DNA of 64,000 bases, taken from assembly GCA_936440205.1 (NCBI GenBank), contig OW387136.1:36921427-36985426 (forward strand), given 5' to 3'. A model generated the notes under the pieces. It ran no database searches, had not been told where the DNA came from, and was given only the letters and a program-made list of their open reading frames with translations. Each line of letters starts with the position of its first letter. Position 1 is the stretch's first letter. Position numbers and translations under genes: made by a program. Source of the stretch: Lepidonotus clava (taxonomy: Eukaryota; Annelida; Polychaeta; Phyllodocida; Polynoidae). Below are positions 26,561 through 38,280 of this stretch, piece by piece.

Positions 26561-27020
26561 TACAGCAGCCCCTGTTGAAGGTACTGCCAACTGGGGTGGT
26601 GGGGGAGAGAAGAGGGATGTGGAGAATATAAAAGAGATGGGTAATAGTGGAGGGGATTGGCTGTGAAGGCAGGGGACATTATGGGAGAAAGGAAAGGAAA
26701 GGAAAGCGGATGGGTGCAGGCAGAGTTTTGAAGGGACTGCTCAGGAGGGTGAGGGGAGAGGGATATGGGTTATGAGGAGGATATGGAAGAGGAAACCCAT
26801 AGAACGATTGATATGTAGAGTAAAGGGAAGTGGGCCTAAAATTGTCTGGAAGAATGGCCAAGGTGGACTAAAACAAAGAAAGAGAAGACAAAACGGAAAT
26901 GTAAACGAGTAAGGTATTTGCATCATACTATTCATACAGAAGTGAAGAAAATAGACTCAGGGAACGTAATTGCAGAGCAAGATCGTAGAAGGAGAACACA
27001 GAGGCAGGGGTTACGTGACA
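26560..27020. repeat. Purine-rich strand-asymmetric tract
   Basis: Some 450 bp in which the + strand is dominated by G and A, including (GGAAA)n near 26692-26705. The matching minus-strand frames are proline/serine/leucine-rich artefacts. Confidence 0.6.
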
Positions 27021-27599
27021 TGATCAGTAGAGATGCTGAAAGGAATCATTGGTTGTCCAAAAAAGGACAAACATGTATCATATATGTGAACGATGGATTG
27101 GAGATACAGCCAGGAATATGGAATGATGTTATAATGTTTTTTTAACTATGCAAAGGTCGAGAGAATTATCAAATGAGAAGGTTAATTATATGTTCGACGG
27201 GAAGGGAATGGGATCATACGTACCAGTTTAATTGCAATCGAAATGCTTTGCGATTATATTTTGGAGATGAAAGCTGAAGAGTCAGAGAGATTGCTTCGCA
27301 CGCATATATAGTCTTGAGCTAGGCGAGAGGAACTCTAAATATCGGTGGGAAATGAACAAATGAACTTCTCATAGTTAATCGGAATTAACTACCTTCCTGT
27401 GATAAGGGAAAACAAATTGATGGGGATTACAGAAAACAGGAATGATTATAATTTCTAGATAGAATCATCAACAGAGGTAAATAACATTCTTGCCCTAACA
27501 GGAAAGTATAAAAAGCTGATTAAGACTCCATTATCGGTATCAATAAGGGAAGGCAAGCCACTCAAGTGTGAGCAGATGGTGGGTTAAGGGTGTTACTGA

Positions 27600-27950
27600 A
27601 TTGGGTTATGGATGCTTATGGTATGAGGGTTTCATGCACACGGGTGCAAATACGCGTGTAAGTGTCATCGCTCAAAAGATAACACATAAGGGTTTTATGG
27701 ACATGGGTTATTGATCGTTAGGTTACGAGGTTTTCATAGATTTGGGTATGGATGCTTAGGGAGCCTTACAGACAGGGATTATGTGGGTTAAGGACCTGTA
27801 ATGATGGATTATCGGCCTCTCCCGGCGGGCCCTGGAGGGACAACATGATCGGCCTGTCAGCCCCTCGTCACACAGCATTACCCTGACCTCCTGAGGTGGC
27901 CCAGGGATCAGGGGTGGGGTAGTGGATGAGGCAGGGGGGGGGGGGTACTG
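27600..27950. other. Short degenerate repeats and a G-run
   Basis: GGTTATGGATGCTTA (27603) and GGTATGGATGCTTAGG (27743) are weak copies of one another. A GC-rich island follows (27815-27915), then an 11-base G-run at about 27936. No coding content was recognised. Confidence 0.4.
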
Positions 27951-28194
27951 CTGTTGTCAGTGGTGCAAGAGAGTACATGAGCTTCAGAGTATAGGGAAAG
28001 TGCGGGCATTTACTACTTTTAAAAAAACACGCCATTTATCTATGCAAATGTAGGTATTATAATTACGTGTTTCAATGGCAACGATCACATCATTATTTGT
28101 ACAAGTAAGTGAACAGCTACATGTGAGGTCGCAGATTTTAATATGAGAATATAGATTTGCAATCGTCCCGCGGGCTTCCCCTAAACTCTAAAAG

Positions 28195-28400
28195 TGCCCT
28201 CCCCAACTCACCCTTCTGCCCTCAAGCGGAAGACGGCTGATATAATCTAGGACATAAAGGTCGCGGTCAGGGGGATGAGTGATAAATGGGGACTTGACCC
28301 CTACTGCTGACCACTAACAGGAACCGGAAACGACGATCGGCAAGCAACGGATCCGGAAGGAATGCGCGGCGGCGCCAGCCGGTCGGTCGGGGTAAGGTAA
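28195..28400 (+). promoter_or_regulatory. CpG-dense block, candidate alternative promoter or exon
   Basis: The core at 28321-28395 has 13 CpG in about 75 bp, far denser than the surrounding DNA. It includes ETS-type sites ACCGGAAAC and ATCCGGAAGG. It is preceded by CCACTAACAG and ends at a consensus donor, GGGG then GTAAGG (GT at 28392). The 71 bases 28321-28391 are open in the frame that would join KCNQ1 exon 2 in phase, with basic residues and an AAAPAGRSG end. An ATG at 28362 lies in another frame that would not join in phase. The acceptor lacks a good pyrimidine tract. A regulatory CpG island or an alternative first exon are both possible. Confidence 0.3.
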
Positions 28401-28555
28401 TTGGGGGTAGATTCCAGTACATTAGACCCTCTATCTGAAGGCTAAGGTTTCACAGATTTGTCACACTAAATTCATAGACATTCTTGTTGTTCCCCAACTA
28501 CGTCAAGTTTGTCTTCTTTCCCAAGTTAGGCTGGCTATATTTTCAGTTAACAATT

Positions 28556-28705
28556 CTGTTAACTGAACTGAACTGAACTGAACTTTATTCACAACCTCCA
28601 TGAGGCACAGGAATACATAAATATATACAGTATTAACAGTGTTACAAAAATAATTAAAACATAATATTATAATACAAACATAAAAAATATAATACAAAAT
28701 CTAGA
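28556..28705 (-). mobile_element. 3' tail of a non-LTR retrotransposon (LINE) or its SINE partner
   Basis: Read on the minus strand, an AT-rich stretch leads to CCTCATGGAGGTTGTGAATA, then AAAG, then (TTCAG)n in five copies (28561-28584). A short 3' UTR with an AATAAA-like signal and a short tandem-repeat tail is typical of CR1/L2-type LINE ends. No coding part remains, so it is a 5'-truncated copy. Confidence 0.45.
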
Positions 28706-28774
28706 AAATACAAAATACAGCTGTAGAATTTGACTAGTACTCAATATTAGCATTTATTTTTATATTTCGACTAA

Positions 28775-29020
28775 AGCCCCATACCCACTAGGCCATACTG
28801 ACAAAATCGGCCGACTGAACGGCGCTAAAGTCGGCCGATTTTATCCGAAATATCGGTTGACTTTATGACTGATTCATATCAGACGTGTGTGTTTCAATGT
28901 ACCATACTAACCAGTAATCTAAATCAGCACTAGAATCGGTCGATTTTATGAGAATAATCGGCCGACTCTAGCGCCGACTGGTCGGCCAACTCAGACAAAA
29001 TCACCTAGTGGGTATGGGCT
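28775..29020. mobile_element. MITE with long imperfect terminal inverted repeats (246 bp)
   Basis: The ends are AGCCCCATACCCACTAGG on the left and CCTAGTGGGTATGGGCT on the right, with inverted similarity continuing inward for about 80 bp. The interior is built from repeats of TCGGCCGATTTT and CGGCGCTA. No transposase is present, so it is non-autonomous. I could not identify a target-site duplication with confidence. Confidence 0.8.
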
Positions 29021-29768
29021 GTGCATAATGAGGAAGAGGACGACTTTTCTTGGCCACTGGGAACCAGCCATAGGCTACCAGAGTATCTCACCAGGAACCA
29101 GTGACACAAATGTTCTCAGCATGGGGGTCTAGGTGGGGGGGGGGGTCCCATGTTCCTTGTCGATTTTAAGAAAAGCCTGTGTCGCCCTGTCGATTTTAGG
29201 GGTCTACACCTATTGGATGATACACTGATAATCTATGCTGCCTAACGACCAAGAATAAAAGTTCTGATCCTGAGGACACTATAATTCTGGGCCCGGAGTG
29301 GCCATGATGATTAATTTTGTAAATGTTATGAATAGGACCAGATAGGAACTGGGTTTGGATTTGCTGGTGACAGCATGTTTTGGTCCCAGGGCATTGCAGT
29401 AGTGGAAACGCCGGATACAAGTTTTAGGAACATTTCTACTTCCGCTTCCTGTTCCTGTCAAAAAACAAAAGAAAATTGCATTATTGTAGTCCCGGTGTAG
29501 TCTGGGATATGGTGAAGACTGCGGTCATGTTGGATTCTACTGAATCAAAGAGGTTTTGTTGGTTAATATAAGGAATGGAGAAGAAATATATAAAATGTGG
29601 ATAGTGGATTATGAAAGAAATGTCCATATGCACATTATGGTACAGGTTATTATTATTTTTAAGATTATGTATGCCCCAATGCATGCTGGGTATTCAGGTC
29701 TAATTAACATAATGAATATATCAATGCCTGCTAGGTGTTTGGGTCTCACTCAACCATTTTATTTTTAT

Positions 29769-30150
29769 ATGGGGGTAAGGGAGTGGAAGGAGTGAAGGGC
29801 TAAACTGGTAAAGGGCTAAAGGGCCAAAGGGGCAAAAGGGTAAAGGGCTCAATGGGGTAAAGGGCTAAAAGGGTAAAAGACTAAAGGGGTAAAGGTCTAA
29901 AGTGGCAAAGGGCTAAAGGGGAAAAGAGCTAATGGGGTAAAGGGCCAAAAGGGCAAAGGGCTAGAGGGGTAAAGCGCTTAAGGGGCAAAGGGCTAAAGGG
30001 GCAAAGGGCTAAAGGAGTAAAGGGCCAAAAGGGCAAAGGGCTAAAGGGGCAAAGGGCTAAAGGGGCAAAGGGCTAAAGGGGCAAAGGGCTAATAGGGCAA
30101 AGGGCTAAAGGGGCAAAGGGCTAGAGGGGTAAAGCGCTAAAGGGGTAAAG
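29769..30150 (+). repeat. G-rich minisatellite, (GGGCTAAAGGGGCAAA)n
   Basis: About 380 bp of a 15-16-bp unit with variants (GGGCTAAAGGGGTAAA, GGGCCAAAAGGGCAAA). G-runs of three or four are separated by four or five bases almost without break, so nearly every stretch of four runs meets the G3+N1-7 quadruplex pattern. It abuts the CCATGG satellite directly. Confidence 0.95.
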
Positions 30151-30154
30151 GGCG

Positions 30155-31068
30155 ACCATGGTAACCACCATGGTAATCACCATGGTTACCACTATAGTAA
30201 CCACTATGGCTACCACCATTGTTACCATCATGGTGGTTACCACCATGGCTACTACCATTGTTACCACGATGGAACCACAATGGTACCACTTCTGTTACCA
30301 CCATGGTGGTCATCACCATGGTAACCACCATAGTAACCACCATAGTAACCACTATGGTTTCCATCATGGTAACCACCATGATAACCACCATTACCACCAT
30401 GGTAACCACCATGGTTACCACCACAGTTACCACCATAGTAACCATCATGGTAACCACCATGGCTACCATCATGGTTACCACCATAGTAAGGTTACCACCA
30501 TGGTTACCACCATGGTTACCACCATGGTTACCACCATGGTTACCACCATGGTTACCATCATGGTTACCACCATGGTTACCACCATGGTTACCACCTTGCT
30601 TACCACCTTGGTTACCACCATGGTTACCACCATGGTTACCACCATATAACCACCATGGTAGCCACCATGGTTACCTCCATGGTCACCAGCATGGTAACCA
30701 CCATGGTTGCCACCATGGTTACCACCATGGTTACCACCATTGTAACAAACATGGTAACCATCATGGTTACTACCATGGTTACCACCATGGTTACCACCAT
30801 GGTTACCACCATGGTTACCACCATGGTTACCACCATGGTTACCACCATGGTAACCTATGGTTACCACCATGGTAACCCATGGTAACCACCATAGTTACCA
30901 CCATGGTAGCCACCATGGCAACCACCATGGTTATCACCATGGTAACCACCATGGTAGACACCATGGTAACCACCATGGTAATCACCATGGTTACCACCAT
31001 AGTAACCACCATGGTTACCACCTTGTTACCACCATGGTTACTTCCATGGTTACTACCATGGTTACGCA
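30155..31068. repeat. 12-bp satellite, (ACCACCATGGTT)n, with CCATGG and GGTTACC/GGTAACC
   Basis: About 915 bp of a 12-bp unit alternating between ACCATGGTTACC and its reverse-complement-like form GGTAACCACCATGG. CCATGG recurs roughly every 12 bp. The unit has no stops in most frames, so long Met/Val/Thr- or Gly/His/Asn-rich open frames appear on both strands (up to 218 codons). These are repeat artefacts. Confidence 0.97.
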
Positions 31069-31084
31069 GGGACTAGGTCACAAA

Positions 31085-31290
31085 ACTTAACTGAATCACA
31101 AAAGGTAATGAATTAATAAATGAAAGAACACTGACATAATTGAAAAGTAATAAATAGAAATAATTAACAATAAAAGTAATAAAGAAATAATGAATTGGAA
31201 AATAAATTACTGAAAATGAAAAGTTAATTAATAAATGAAAAATAATTAATAGAAATAAATGTTGAATAAATAATAAAACAAAATTTGGTT
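31085..31290. repeat. AT-rich low-complexity tract, (AATAAATGAA)-like
   Basis: About 200 bp of A-dominated degenerate repeats (AATAAATGAAA, AATTAATAGAAATAA) close the compound repeat that starts at 29769. Confidence 0.85.
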
Positions 31291-31299
31291 AAATAGACT

Positions 31300-34080
31300 T
31301 TGTTAGACACCTTGTGCACCTAGCATGGTTTAGTGGAGGTAGAACAGACAAATCAACAGGGATGTTGAAGCGCAATGTCAGTGCATCGTCATGGCAATAT
31401 TCAAGGCAATGTAACTTCATATTGTTATTCATAATTAGCAAGACATACAGATATGAGTTTAACATCTTAAAATTCAGATTTTCCTAAAGCTTTTTCCCTC
31501 AAACTTTTAATTCTCATTTGTGATTAGGTAGGTGTCCAGAAATTAGTCCAGAATTTCAAATTCTTTAAATTTTGCAGAAATTTGTACTCATTTCTAGTCA
31601 GTCAACTGAAAACTGAAATTTCTTCGAAAATTTCTATACTTCATCAGGGCCCAGGCTTTAATTATGATAATAATTAACGTATTTACTAAGTTTGTATTTA
31701 TAGCCTTTTTTACTTGTTAACTATAAGCTTGCAAATTAAGAGGTGAATTCTAAGGATTTTCTCAGACACATTCATAATTCTTAATTTGGTGCATAGAGAT
31801 ATAAAAGATCAAATATATGTGTCGGTGTCTATGCTTGCTATGGCATTTTTGATACAGCTTTGATTATGTGATTGGATATTATAATTTAGTATACATTTGC
31901 AGGTTTGCTTGCAATTGGTTTATTAGATTAATTCATAAGGTATGGCATAGCGTTGACATGTAAACCCATAAATATACATATGTTTTCTATCAAAAGTAAA
32001 CATCTGAGAATTGCATGACCTATAACATACGGATTGCTGCAATAAATGGTTTGTTTCAAGCATGAGCCATATTCATTCCAGATGACTGAAGGGACTAACT
32101 GTTTCTGGAACGTTTTATTTCAATTTCCTTGTAAAATAAATGGCACTATTTGAATTTCCGGCCATGGCATGGTGAAACCAATAAAATGCTGGCGTTAAAT
32201 TAACCGACCGACATAAAACATAGTTTCAATTATTTGCTGGGCGTACGAGGTGACTGGTGCATTCCCATTTAAACAGTAAATATTGTATCCTTGGCGTCCA
32301 ATATATTCTCTTTGATTAAAAAAAAGGGTAAAGGACTATCTTTCATTACAATATTCTGTCTCTCCCTAATGATTGTTTTCAAATGTATTATAGTATCCCT
32401 CAATTTTCACCGTGATATAGTTCATATGATATAAAGATATAGAAAGCAATTCGACCCCCACCCACCTGCATATTGTTTACGAATGGTAATATCAGCATCT
32501 AAAACGTTTTCTGAGATCTAATAAAATAAAGTTTTGAATACGTCACCGATATTCTATTGCCTAATTGCAAGAAAATACAACAATTTGATTAAATCAGAGT
32601 TTATTTACATTACTGATTACATTCAGCACTCGACCGAAAAATGATGGTCATACAAGTATTGAATTATAACTTCTGAACCGAATAGAGATGATTGGATTAA
32701 AATATAAAACATTCCAAAGAAAGCAATTTTCTTTGCTCATCGTGTCCAAAGATTAGGAAAAGCAAGATTTCTTTATGAAAGTAAATTTTTAGTCTAGCAG
32801 TTAATTAAGTCTGTCAGCAACTACAAATCTAATTTGAATAAATAATAATCCTAAGAATACAATCTTAACTATGCTTAACATAGTTTGTTATCAACTTGGT
32901 ATTGACTTTCATAAAGATGCTGTAGAGAAGGATTTCTGTTACGCATTTTAGCCATGATTTGTCCAAAAATGCAACTGGAAGGTTACTTAGACTTTACGTG
33001 AAGCTGCAATATAGATATAAAAAAAACATACTGCAAGGTTATCAGCATGATTGTAAATTTATAGACCTCATCCAATCTCCATGACTTTATTTGATTCTAT
33101 GGGCTATAATTTTACTTTTATGAACTCCAAAGGACCAGCTGTCAGTTCTCCAATGGTTGTTATAGCAAGTGAAGAATGAGCATTGTCAGTTTTTGTCTGA
33201 ATTCCTATTTAAACGCTTGTCCCAGGAGGACACATGGCTTTGAAATCCCAGTGTCGTCGGCGAAGTGGTCGCATCTCCCAATGGACCATCAATCAGAGGA
33301 ATGAAAATTTAAAAAGATTTTAAAAAGACACACTGATGGACGGCAACAAAAATCAAGCTGACTCAGCGGTTTTGTGAGGTCTCCGGGGTGGGGGGGGTGA
33401 CCCTTGGCAGGTGCTGGAGGAGGAATGGGACATTCCCCGTTCTCCTCTTTTTCCGCTATTCTAGTTTTTTTCCCTTTGTTTTCTTTCTGTGTCTTGGGGG
33501 TAGGGTTAAGGGGGATGCGCCTTCGCTCCTCTTATTAACCTGCCACAAGTCATCACGAGCTGGAAGATCTGTGACACTCAAACTGGGGTGATAGGATAGA
33601 GGGTTGGACTTGTGTGGAGGGGGATTCCTTCCTGATAATATACCCGGAAACAAAAAGGTTATCAACATAAATTGTCACTCTTTGATTCCTTCTAAGGCAG
33701 AGTATGTTTGATTCATGGCCGATAATACTTATTTTATTTTCCCAAATTATACTGATTATTGATTATTTCTTCAGAGGCAAAGGTTCGTTTAATTAATGGC
33801 CGGTAATCATGATCCTTATAATTATGTTCTCTGGTGCCTAATTATATACACATAGCCCCCTGTAAATTGCTATAGTGGTTACTAAAGCAAGACAATCAAC
33901 AACTAATGATGCCATCTAACCAGTTAACTGATGTTTACATTTTATCCGCCTGCAACGATTGCAACTATACAACATTGCTTATTGGTTATGTATGACTCTG
34001 TCATGGACGTATTCTTCCCAGACCAAAACATCTTCCATTCTCCATGAAAAATAAAAACATTTTTTCCCCTTGGGTGGCTC
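31300..34080. other. Unique AT-rich non-coding stretch
   Basis: No exon or element was recognised. A G8 run lies near 33391, within a short GC-rich segment (33370-33640) that has no domain-bearing frame. Confidence 0.5.
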
Positions 34081-34084
34081 TTTT

Positions 34085-35455
34085 TGTTCCAGTCCTCGGA
34101 ATGATGTTTGTCCTCCTCAGGCTTGATTACATGCCAGATTCTGTCGGTGGCCCATTGGGGTGAGCAAGTCCCAGATTACACAGCCACATAGACGCAAGGC
34201 TCTTAACAGTTATACCAAATTACGTGTACTGAGCCAGCAGTGTACACAACCAAGTCAAGTATAAAACCTTACTTTTATTTAGGTAGTGGGCATATTGTGT
34301 TCGACAAAGGTGAACACATTGGTTGTATGAAATACACAATTGATGGTAGAATGAAAGTAAAATTAAATGTATTTTGTTTTCATAACTTGTTTAATCAGCT
34401 TCAAAATCAAACCTTTCACCACGTGAAGCCACCCTGGTGACTCTCTAGTAAATCTAAAGAGGGGGTATTACACTATCAGAAAACCATGAATATGGTCATT
34501 TGAATATTATATTCTAGCATTAGTTCATTAGAAAATTCCAATAAGGGTTAGCAATAACTGATAAAACGTTGAACTTGCCCCTAAGTGAGACCTTGTAATA
34601 AGGTGACGTTGGCAATAGAATTATCAAAAGAAGAACCTGAGGATGTTTTTGATTAGTAAAACTGATGACAATGACTGTGACTATACTGCTATAAGCAAAT
34701 ACAAAATCTGATCACTAGACTCGGAGACTGCTTTGTTATGCACTACCCCTCTACAAAGAGTCACCTCTTTTTGATTCTGCCTTCAGAATCCATACATACC
34801 CCATCAGACTTGATTACGCACCAGATACTTTCTTTGGCCTCTTCAGATGGCGAATCTCCAGAGTATTCTGTGATACAGACACACAGCTCCAGATCCTAAT
34901 GTAATATACGATATCTATTCAAATTTAGGGAGCGTTGTGTGCAACCCCATACAAGATTAAATTTTGGATGAAGTTAGTATACCAAATTTTACTTTAGATG
35001 AATTTGATTAAGCCTGTTGTATTGGAATACTGTTTAAAATATTAATAGTGTAAGGGTTTTCATGGTCCTCACAGTGTGTTTATCATAGAAGCTAGGATAG
35101 ATGTTCAGCTTGTGGTGTAGAGCTCATTTGTTAACATTATTTTTCAGGTTTTCAAGACCATAACACTTTGGTGTATGGCCAGGTGATAAATATTGCCGTC
35201 AGCAATGTTCGCATGGCTCAAGTTACTTGGACCTAACAATGCTATTATTTTGTCAGATAGGTGACTTTTTTTGTTACTGTCTTTGGAATGATGTTTATAC
35301 TTCCCAGACTTGATGTCCCGCCAGATTCTGTCGGTGGCCCATCAGGACAGAGTAGTCAGAAAGTAAACAATAACTTAGATGCAAGGCTCAACACACCTAA
35401 TCTGAGGTGCTTGCTGCTGTCCAGTGTAAAAACAAGTCAGGCATAAAACTTTCTT
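34085..35455. repeat. Diverged direct repeat in three copies
   Basis: The copies begin near 34090, 34790 and 35280. Copies 1 and 3 share GGAATGATGTTT, then CCAGATTCTGTCGGTGGCCC and GATGCAAGGCTC or its variant. Copy 2 keeps CTTGATTAC, CACCAGATAC and CTTTGGCC. The distances are about 687 and 500 bp. No coding content was recognised, and I cannot say whether it is a decayed dispersed element or a local duplication. Confidence 0.6.
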
Positions 35456-37740
35456 TTTGTAATATCTAAATGATGGACATACTACTAATACCATATCACC
35501 AGTCCTCATAAGATATGTTGGATAACTAACGTATATACCATCATGATTATTATGTATATCTCACGTATAAAATATTTTGGGCTCCTTGTTTACGAGCATC
35601 AATGACCACATGTTACTCGTTATTTCGCGGTCATTATTTGCATTTGAAGTACAGTCAAATTTCTAGAAGTGCACAATAAAATGTGTATTCTTAACTATGA
35701 GATGCAAACAAACAGGTTATAAACATTCTTTCATTTGATCCACACCCGGTGACCCATAGAGCTGAGGTTCTCCAGGCTTCGAGCTGCTCACAAGTCAAAT
35801 AAGACAAAGACAACTGCCGACAAAAACAACTAAAGTCTCTCTGGTATGCGAACCATCCGACAGTGTAACTTCTTTTTGCGCTTCTGGCACGGTCATTAGG
35901 CATGCAAGTAATTGGCCCCATTTCTCAGAAGAAATGTTTTTGTGAATACATATGGAAGATAGTCAGAAATAAATCAATGTATGAGATGCAACAGCTGCAA
36001 CCTTTTCTTTGCCTGATATGTAACAGAAGGCCCTCTTCATAAGCAAGGTGGGAATAGACAATTATCTACTTTTTAAAGGTAACTGCTACTGGTATAACAC
36101 GCTTGATTAGAATCATTTTGCCATTCTTCTAAATGCACACATAGCTTTGAGAGAATATTATGATGATGAAGAATATCTAAGCTGAAACTTCCCCTCCAAG
36201 CTCCATGATGCTTTCACCTACATAAAAACCAGCTGGGGATTTTTGAGGATAGCACATAACTGTAACATAGCTCTTATAAACTATCATTACTCAGATATGT
36301 CAAGGGAGTTATTGGTCTTAAAAGGTTAATTTAGTCTCTCAAGGCCATCAACTAAAATAGCTTTTTAATCCCTTGATAAAGAAATGGCTTTGATATCAAA
36401 TTCAGTAATTTATGTTCTTTTCTTCCTTCTGTATCAGGTTGTTGCAGAGAAAATTAAGTGTTGACTGCACATGTACATTTCTCACAAATGTTCTTGTCAC
36501 CTCATTTTGTTCATAGCTGTCCGAAAGGACCTCACCAGTGTTAATTTTCAGCAGTGTTGAACTGGGGCACAGTCATTGTACACCTTACCCAACAAGGAAA
36601 TAAAACCATTTTGGCCAGATTTCCCGACTAAATAAATGTAACATACTATGTCACAGGTGACCTCTATCAACACACAAATTATTAAGTTGCCTCGACTATT
36701 TACAATAACTTACTCCTAAATAGGGTATAAAAGAATTACAAACCGAGAAACCGAGTCCAGAGTGCTAGACCACCCACCAACATGCACTCCTCAACGATGT
36801 AAAGCCTCAAATTAAAGCCTGTCACGCTCTCTACAACCTCCCAGCCATTCTCTGAGGATTTACTGCTTTGTGGCAGCCAGCAGCGAGGCCTTCCCTGCCA
36901 TGAGGGCCACCGCCAACGAGGGATTCCTTGTTAGACGTACGGCCTTTGAAGGCAGCTTTAACAAAGCTCTGGTATTCTTTCTGGTCGCGTGGGTGCTGAG
37001 TGGTCGTAATGGGGTCCTGCCTGTCCTACTTATAGCTGATTTAAGGTATGAAAGGCATGTACGCGGGTACAGATAGGGTGGACAGGTATGAGTGAAGATG
37101 GGAGATTGGGGCACGGTTTGGTTATAAGCTTAACGAAAAAACAGGTTATGAAGGCTGGTTTCAAAATGCCAACACATTTTGAATTGGTTGGTGGCTAACT
37201 AAAGCGCTTTAGTTGGCCACCATTGAACTTTGATCTCCGTCGATCAATCATCAAATGGCGTCTTTCTATCAGACTGCAAGCACACAAAGTCTTGATGTCA
37301 TGCTGTTTTCTTTTGCCAAAAAGCCTGACATGTTTGATCAAGTCGACCGTCTACTGCAAGTCTACTGGTTGGTCCGTAGCATCCCAACATGACGACAATG
37401 ATTTTTTTCGGTCACCAACAATGATAAGAAAGCCACCAACGACTTTGTACTGTCACTGGCCACCGGTGTTTGTCGGCCCAATGCGTAATGATACGCTTTT
37501 CTACAGTTCAAAACAGTTTGTGTCAGTCTGTTACAATTAACAACAAGATTGAATGAGTACACGAGAAAAATGGTATCAAATGCTTTTATTTCTCCATTGG
37601 CGCATAAGAGAAATAATGAATATTAGGGAAATCTGCTTGACACCAGTCAAAGTGTGTGCATAATCAATATATTGGAATACTGCCTACTTTGCTCCACTGG
37701 TAATTTCCTTTCTCTTTTGCTTATAACTTACAAAATATGG
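35456..37740. other. Unique non-coding stretch
   Basis: A GC-rich segment at 36870-37080 has open frames on both strands (68 and 84 codons) with no recognisable domain and no good splice sites. The rest is AT-rich, with nothing that I can support. Confidence 0.45.
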
Positions 37741-37743
37741 TTT

Positions 37744-37908
37744 ATAATATAAGGAAAACTTACCTGGTTGACAGTACAACCCTGTATAATTGGTGGGATG
37801 TCAGAAAAATTACTGCCCTCAGCCTAATGGCCTCGGGCAGTAATTTTTCAACACCCATCTCGTATTCAGGGTTGTGCTGTCAACCTCTGTATGTTTTCCT
37901 ATAATATT
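37744..37908. mobile_element. Foldback MITE, about 165 bp, arms nearly full length
   Basis: The two halves are reverse complements over almost the whole element: AAGGAAAAC with GTTTTCCT, GTTGACAG with CTGTCAAC, CAACCCTG with CAGGGTTG, and GAAAAATTACTGCCC with GGGCAGTAATTTTTC. Only a few bases form the loop, near 37822-37828. It has no coding capacity. Confidence 0.85.
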
Positions 37909-37950
37909 GCCTCCCCAACCTACCAGCACCATTCATTTAATATCATGACA

Positions 37951-38280
37951 TATGTAAAATGGCCAGAGACAAGACAATTTTCGTTTACCAGAACCGATGA
38001 ATACTTCAATGTCTCTTGTGAATCATAATTCAGAAGAAGGTTCTGCAAGTGTAACTGATGAGGAGTTAAGAATTCATATGGATAGCACTGGTTAAAAACT
38101 GAACTCATGCCTATACCAATCATGATCAAAATAAAAACATGAACCAAGGATAAATAATACCTATTTTCGTTTCCCAGAAATGATGATTACTTGAACTCAT
38201 GTCTCTTCTGAATAGAGACATTCAAGTATTCATCAGTTCTGGGAAACGGAAATTGTCTTGTCTCATGCCATTTGTTCATA
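37951..38280. mobile_element. Foldback element with three related arms, about 330 bp
   Basis: The outer inverted arms (37951-38020 and 38213-38280) share ATGAATACTT, GAGACAAGACAATTT and related stretches with few mismatches. A third copy in the left-arm orientation (38162-38212, TTTTCGTTTCCCAGAAATGA) sits directly against the right arm and can pair with it, so the element can fold in two alternative ways. Confidence 0.75.

Noticed and set aside
30137-31090. Several overlapping long open frames (up to 218 codons) on both strands, rich in Met/Val/Thr or Gly/His/Asn
   Set aside because: They arise from a stop-free 12-bp satellite unit. The same repeat reads open in many frames on both strands.
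35143-35187. Acceptor-like ATTATTTTTCAG followed about 36 nt later by CCAG then GTGATA, a possible cassette exon
   Set aside because: The donor is weak and nothing supports a coding role. It is also near a diverged repeat.
36860-37114. GC-rich segment with frames on both strands, suspected exon
   Set aside because: Neither frame resembles a known family, and no acceptor/donor pair frames it. It is more likely a GC-rich island.
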